The position numbers and the translations under genes are program-made. The notes under the pieces are model-generated. The model saw only the letters and a list, made by a program, of their open reading frames with translations. It had not been told where the DNA came from and ran no database searches. A stretch of 64,000 bases of DNA, taken from NCBI RefSeq assembly GCF_023276375.1, contig NZ_JALLPK010000001.1, positions 2,232,001 to 2,296,000 on the forward strand, read 5' to 3'. The first letter of the stretch is position 1. Every line of letters begins with the position of its first letter. Shown here one piece after another: positions 61,417 through 64,000 of this stretch. This DNA is from Halocatena marina. GTDB taxonomy: Archaea; Halobacteriota; Halobacteria; Halobacteriales; Haloarculaceae.

Positions 61417-63005
61417 CAGAGTGGAATATTTCCGTGGTCTTTTGGTGGATTATCCACGCGCTTGCATTCGAGCAGATCAAGGTCATCGATGAGTCGCGCG
61501 CGAGTTTTCTTCGGTTCGATAACGTCGTCGATGTATCCGCGTTCGGCGGGTTTATAAGGATTTGCGAATTCCTCGCGGTAATCGTCCATTAGTTCTTCCC
61601 GTTTTGCGTCGGTATCATCAGCCGCCGTGAGTTCACGCCGATAGAGAATATTGACCGCTCCACGCGGTCCGAGTACAGCCATTTCGGCCATCGGCCACGC
61701 GTAGTTTCTGTCTGCTCCGAGGTATTTCGATCCCATCACGATATACGCCCCGCCATAGGCTTTCCGCGTGATGACTGTTAGCAGGGGTACGCTCGCTTCG
61801 GCGTAGGCATAGATGAGCTTCGCGCCGTGGCGAATGATACCGTTATGTTCCTGATCAGTACCGGGAAGGAAGCCGGGAGTGTCCACGATCGTAATGACCG
61901 GGATATTGTACGCATCGCAGAACCGAACGAACCGCGCGGTCTTCTCGCTGGCGTCGATATCGATGGTACCAGCCATCGCGCGCGGCTGGTTCGCAACGAG
62001 ACCAACGGAGCGACCATCCATTCGGGCGAAGCCAACGACCATACTCCGAGCGTAGTCCCCGTGGATCTCAAAGAACGACTGATCGTCGACGATTTCTGCG
62101 ATGACATCGACCGTGTCGTAGGGTTTTTTCGCATCGTTGGGAACGATCTCGTTGAGACGGTCACACGAACGGGTAGGATCATCCCACGGCTCGAGGACCG
62201 GTGGATCCTCCATATTGTTCTGGGGAAGATAGGAGAGGAGCTGACGGATGGAATCAAGTGCCTCGGTCTCACTCTCACACGCCATATGAGCCACTCCACT
62301 CGTGTCCGCGTGCGTGTCCGCCCCACCGAGTTCCGCCATCGAGATCTGCTCACCGGTTACCGTCTCGATCACGTCAGGACCGGTGATCATCATATGGCTC
62401 GTATCACGTACCATGAACGTAAAGTCAGTGAGAGCAGGCGAGTAGGTTGCCCCGCCCGCACACGGCCCCATAATGGCAGATATTTGCGGAACAACGCCGC
62501 TTGCATCGGTGTTGCGCTTGAAGATGCGAGCGAATCCAACCAACGAATCGACGCCCTCCTGAATGCGCGCTCCACCCGAGTCGTTGAGACCGATAATCGG
62601 AACACCAGCATCGACCGCTTGGTCCATCACCTTACAAACCTTGTCCGCGACGACTTCTCCAACCGAGCCACCAAGCACAGTAAAATCGTGGGCAAAGACG
62701 AACGTCTTACGACCGTTGACATCTCCGTAGCCGGTTACGACCGCATCACCTGAATAGGTCTTCTCATCCATCCCAAAGTTCGTACACCGGTGTTCGGTGA
62801 ATGGGTCGATCTCACGGAACGTATCATCGTCGAGGAAATACTCGATTCGTTCGTGAGCGGTCATTTTCCCTTTCGAGTGTTGGGATTCGATCCGTTCTTT
62901 TCCCCCGCCCATGCGCGATATTTTACGACGGTTGCGGAGCTCTTCGATTGGCGTCAGTTCGTCTTTACTCTCCTCTAACAGTTGGCGCGACAGTTCCTTA
63001 CTCAT
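61416..63005 (-). CDS. Acyl-CoA carboxylase carboxyltransferase (beta) subunit
   Basis: 529 residues, standard length. Carboxyltransferase signatures include [17 protein letters not shown] (CoA-side), [18 protein letters not shown], and in the second half [25 protein letters not shown] with [19 protein letters not shown]. It transfers CO2 from biotin on the alpha subunit to propionyl- or acetyl-CoA. The biotin carboxylase partner is not in the window. It begins two bases after the ketoreductase gene, showing a polycistronic operon. Confidence 0.95.
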   Translation of the reverse strand: MSKELSRQLLEESKDELTPIEELRNRRKISRMGGGKERIESQHSKGKMTAHERIEYFLDDDTFREIDPFTEHRCTNFGMDEKTYSGDAVVTGYGDVNGRKTFVFAHDFTVLGGSVGEVVADKVCKVMDQAVDAGVPIIGLNDSGGARIQEGVDSLVGFARIFKRNTDASGVVPQISAIMGPCAGGATYSPALTDFTFMVRDTSHMMITGPDVIETVTGEQISMAELGGADTHADTSGVAHMACESETEALDSIRQLLSYLPQNNMEDPPVLEPWDDPTRSCDRLNEIVPNDAKKPYDTVDVIAEIVDDQSFFEIHGDYARSMVVGFARMDGRSVGLVANQPRAMAGTIDIDASEKTARFVRFCDAYNIPVITIVDTPGFLPGTDQEHNGIIRHGAKLIYAYAEASVPLLTVITRKAYGGAYIVMGSKYLGADRNYAWPMAEMAVLGPRGAVNILYRRELTAADDTDAKREELMDDYREEFANPYKPAERGYIDDVIEPKKTRARLIDDLDLLECKRVDNPPKDHGNIPL

Positions 63006-63007
63006 CG

Positions 63008-63751
63008 TTACCGCTCCATACCACCGGTTACTGAGAGAATCTGGCCGGTAATGTAGCTGGATCTGGGACCAGCAAGGAAACGGGCAACGCCCGTTATATC
63101 TTCGATGTCAGCGAATCGATCGAGCGGGATTCGCTCTAAGATACTCTCCTGAACGTGCTCGGGGACTGTCTCGAGCATATCGGTCTGAACAAATCCCGGA
63201 GCGATGCAGTTGGCAGTTGAACCGGACCGAGCCATTTCCAGCGCAAGGGTCCGCGTAAAGCCGAACATCCCACTTTTCGAGGCGGCGTAGTTTGCCTGCC
63301 CAAAGTTCCCCTTTCGACCAATCATTGAGGAGATGTTGATCAATCGGCCGTTGTTGGATTCGGTCAGATCGTCGAAGAACGCCTGCGTGCAGTTGAAAAC
63401 ACCTCCAAGATTAACCTCCATTACCGTATCCCAATCCTCACGGCTCATGTTGGTGAACTTCCCGTCCATCGTACATCCAGCGTTGTTCACTAAAATATCG
63501 GTTCGTCCGAACGCTGTTCGGGTCGTCTCACTCATCGCTCGTGTTTCCTCCGTATCGGAAACATCCGCTTGCACAGCAACCGCTTTGCTCCCAGATTCCT
63601 CAATGGCATCGACGACATTGTGTGCTTCTGCTTCCGATGAACGATAATTAACAACCACATTGGCACCGGCAGCCCCCAACTCTTCTGCGATCCCACGCCC
63701 GATACCACGAGAGGCACCAGTAACTACACACGTTTTATCTTCTAATAACAT
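63008..63751 (-). CDS. Ketoreductase of the FabG/PhaB short-chain dehydrogenase family
   Basis: 247 residues from ATG 63751 (ATG 63766 would add five). NAD(P) motif CVVTGASRGIGRGIAEELG (residues 8-26), DILVNNAGCTMDGKF, INISSMIGRKG with the catalytic Ser, and YAASKSGM with Tyr/Lys, ending SYITGQILSVTGGMER. The enzyme reduces 3-oxoacyl thioesters to 3-hydroxyacyl. As the first gene of the carboxylase-thiolase operon it would act on acetoacetyl-CoA-like intermediates, in synthesis or degradation of acyl chains or polyhydroxyalkanoate. It resembles the partial SDR at bases 1-525. Confidence 0.93.
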   Translation of the reverse strand: MLLEDKTCVVTGASRGIGRGIAEELGAAGANVVVNYRSSEAEAHNVVDAIEESGSKAVAVQADVSDTEETRAMSETTRTAFGRTDILVNNAGCTMDGKFTNMSREDWDTVMEVNLGGVFNCTQAFFDDLTESNNGRLINISSMIGRKGNFGQANYAASKSGMFGFTRTLALEMARSGSTANCIAPGFVQTDMLETVPEHVQESILERIPLDRFADIEDITGVARFLAGPRSSYITGQILSVTGGMER

Positions 63752-64000
63752 AGTATCTGATTCCATTTTAATTAGCCGTTGGTATTTTCTCCATTAAGAA
63801 CAGTCATCAATCTCACGTAATGCGATTTTGCTCTTTTTGAGCGTACATTCACGTTAATAAACTCTAACATGGTTTTCACACATTCATTCGCACGGGATCG
63901 GCCATAATAAGTATATGTTCTGTTACCCTCTGCTCAACGTGGTGCAATAATGAATAGTCACCTCGAAAACAATAAATTCAGTTTGCGATTGATATCTGCG

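Overview
The window is a stretch of a halophilic archaeal chromosome (class Halobacteria). The proteins are strongly acidic. Several exported proteins carry twin-arginine (Tat) signals. There is an archaeal N-glycosylation oligosaccharyltransferase (AglB), a bacterioopsin-activator-type regulator, a TrmB regulator, archaeosine-pathway QueC, a halolysin-type protease and many small protein families typical of haloarchaea. Promoters are archaeal TATA boxes, several placed for leaderless or short-leader transcripts. One tRNA gene, tRNA-Val(CAC), is present. I see no rRNA, CRISPR array or intact insertion sequence. The genus cannot be fixed from the sequence alone.

Layout. 1-4.2 kb: lipid/acyl-CoA genes, namely the end of a short-chain dehydrogenase, two related SCP2-like proteins, a third SCP2 protein and an acyl-CoA dehydrogenase. 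4.3-9.2 kb: housekeeping genes (Nudix hydrolase, Bat-type regulator, membrane methyltransferase, superoxide dismutase, a P-loop ATPase pair, metallo-beta-lactamase-fold hydrolase). 9.3-30.3 kb: a cell-surface glycan island. It holds a secreted beta-helix protein, DUF457 and DUF1616 membrane proteins, and a tightly packed operon for a diacetamido-uronic-acid type nucleotide sugar (aminotransferase, Gfo/Idh dehydrogenase, hexapeptide acyltransferase, two UDP-sugar dehydrogenases) with two glycosyltransferases. A membrane-tethered winged-helix protein, an asparagine-synthetase-like protein, a CapA-like protein, a flippase with a long Thr/Pro tail, a lipoprotein hydrolase and a single-pass Thr-rich protein follow. 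Long AT-rich gaps without clear genes punctuate this island.

30.4-53.2 kb: mostly core genes: QueC, a Tat-exported subtilase, NYN and TatD-like nucleases, CPA1 antiporter, PH-domain protein, tRNA-Val, acetyltransferase, a membrane-anchored HEAT-repeat/double AAA+ ATPase, cobalamin adenosyltransferase, membrane hydrolase, dodecin, YjbQ, IscA-like protein, TrmJ, CutA, an RNase H-fold exonuclease and a DtxR-family regulator. A DtxR-like palindrome lies at 43.63 kb. 53.4-58.5 kb: the N-glycosylation locus, with aglB immediately followed by a DUF368 polyprenyl-phosphate transporter gene and, divergently, a family 2 glycosyltransferase. 58.5-63.8 kb: a TrmB regulator and a compact five-gene acyl-CoA operon (ketoreductase, carboxylase beta subunit, small epsilon-like subunit, thiolase-family protein, DUF35 OB-fold protein).

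Together the island and the AglB locus suggest how this organism builds, flips and transfers glycans. Cytoplasmic enzymes make an amino-uronic sugar, glycosyltransferases assemble it on a dolichol carrier, a flippase exports it, AglB transfers it, and the DUF368 protein probably returns spent lipid phosphate. Several membrane proteins here carry Ser/Thr-rich extracellular tails with N-glycosylation sequons that could be targets. The most unusual items are the flippase with a mucin-like tail, the membrane-anchored HEAT-AAA-AAA protein, the aglB-DUF368 coupling, the AsnB-like protein that has lost both catalytic signatures, and a thiolase-family protein with Ser at the usual nucleophilic Cys position.
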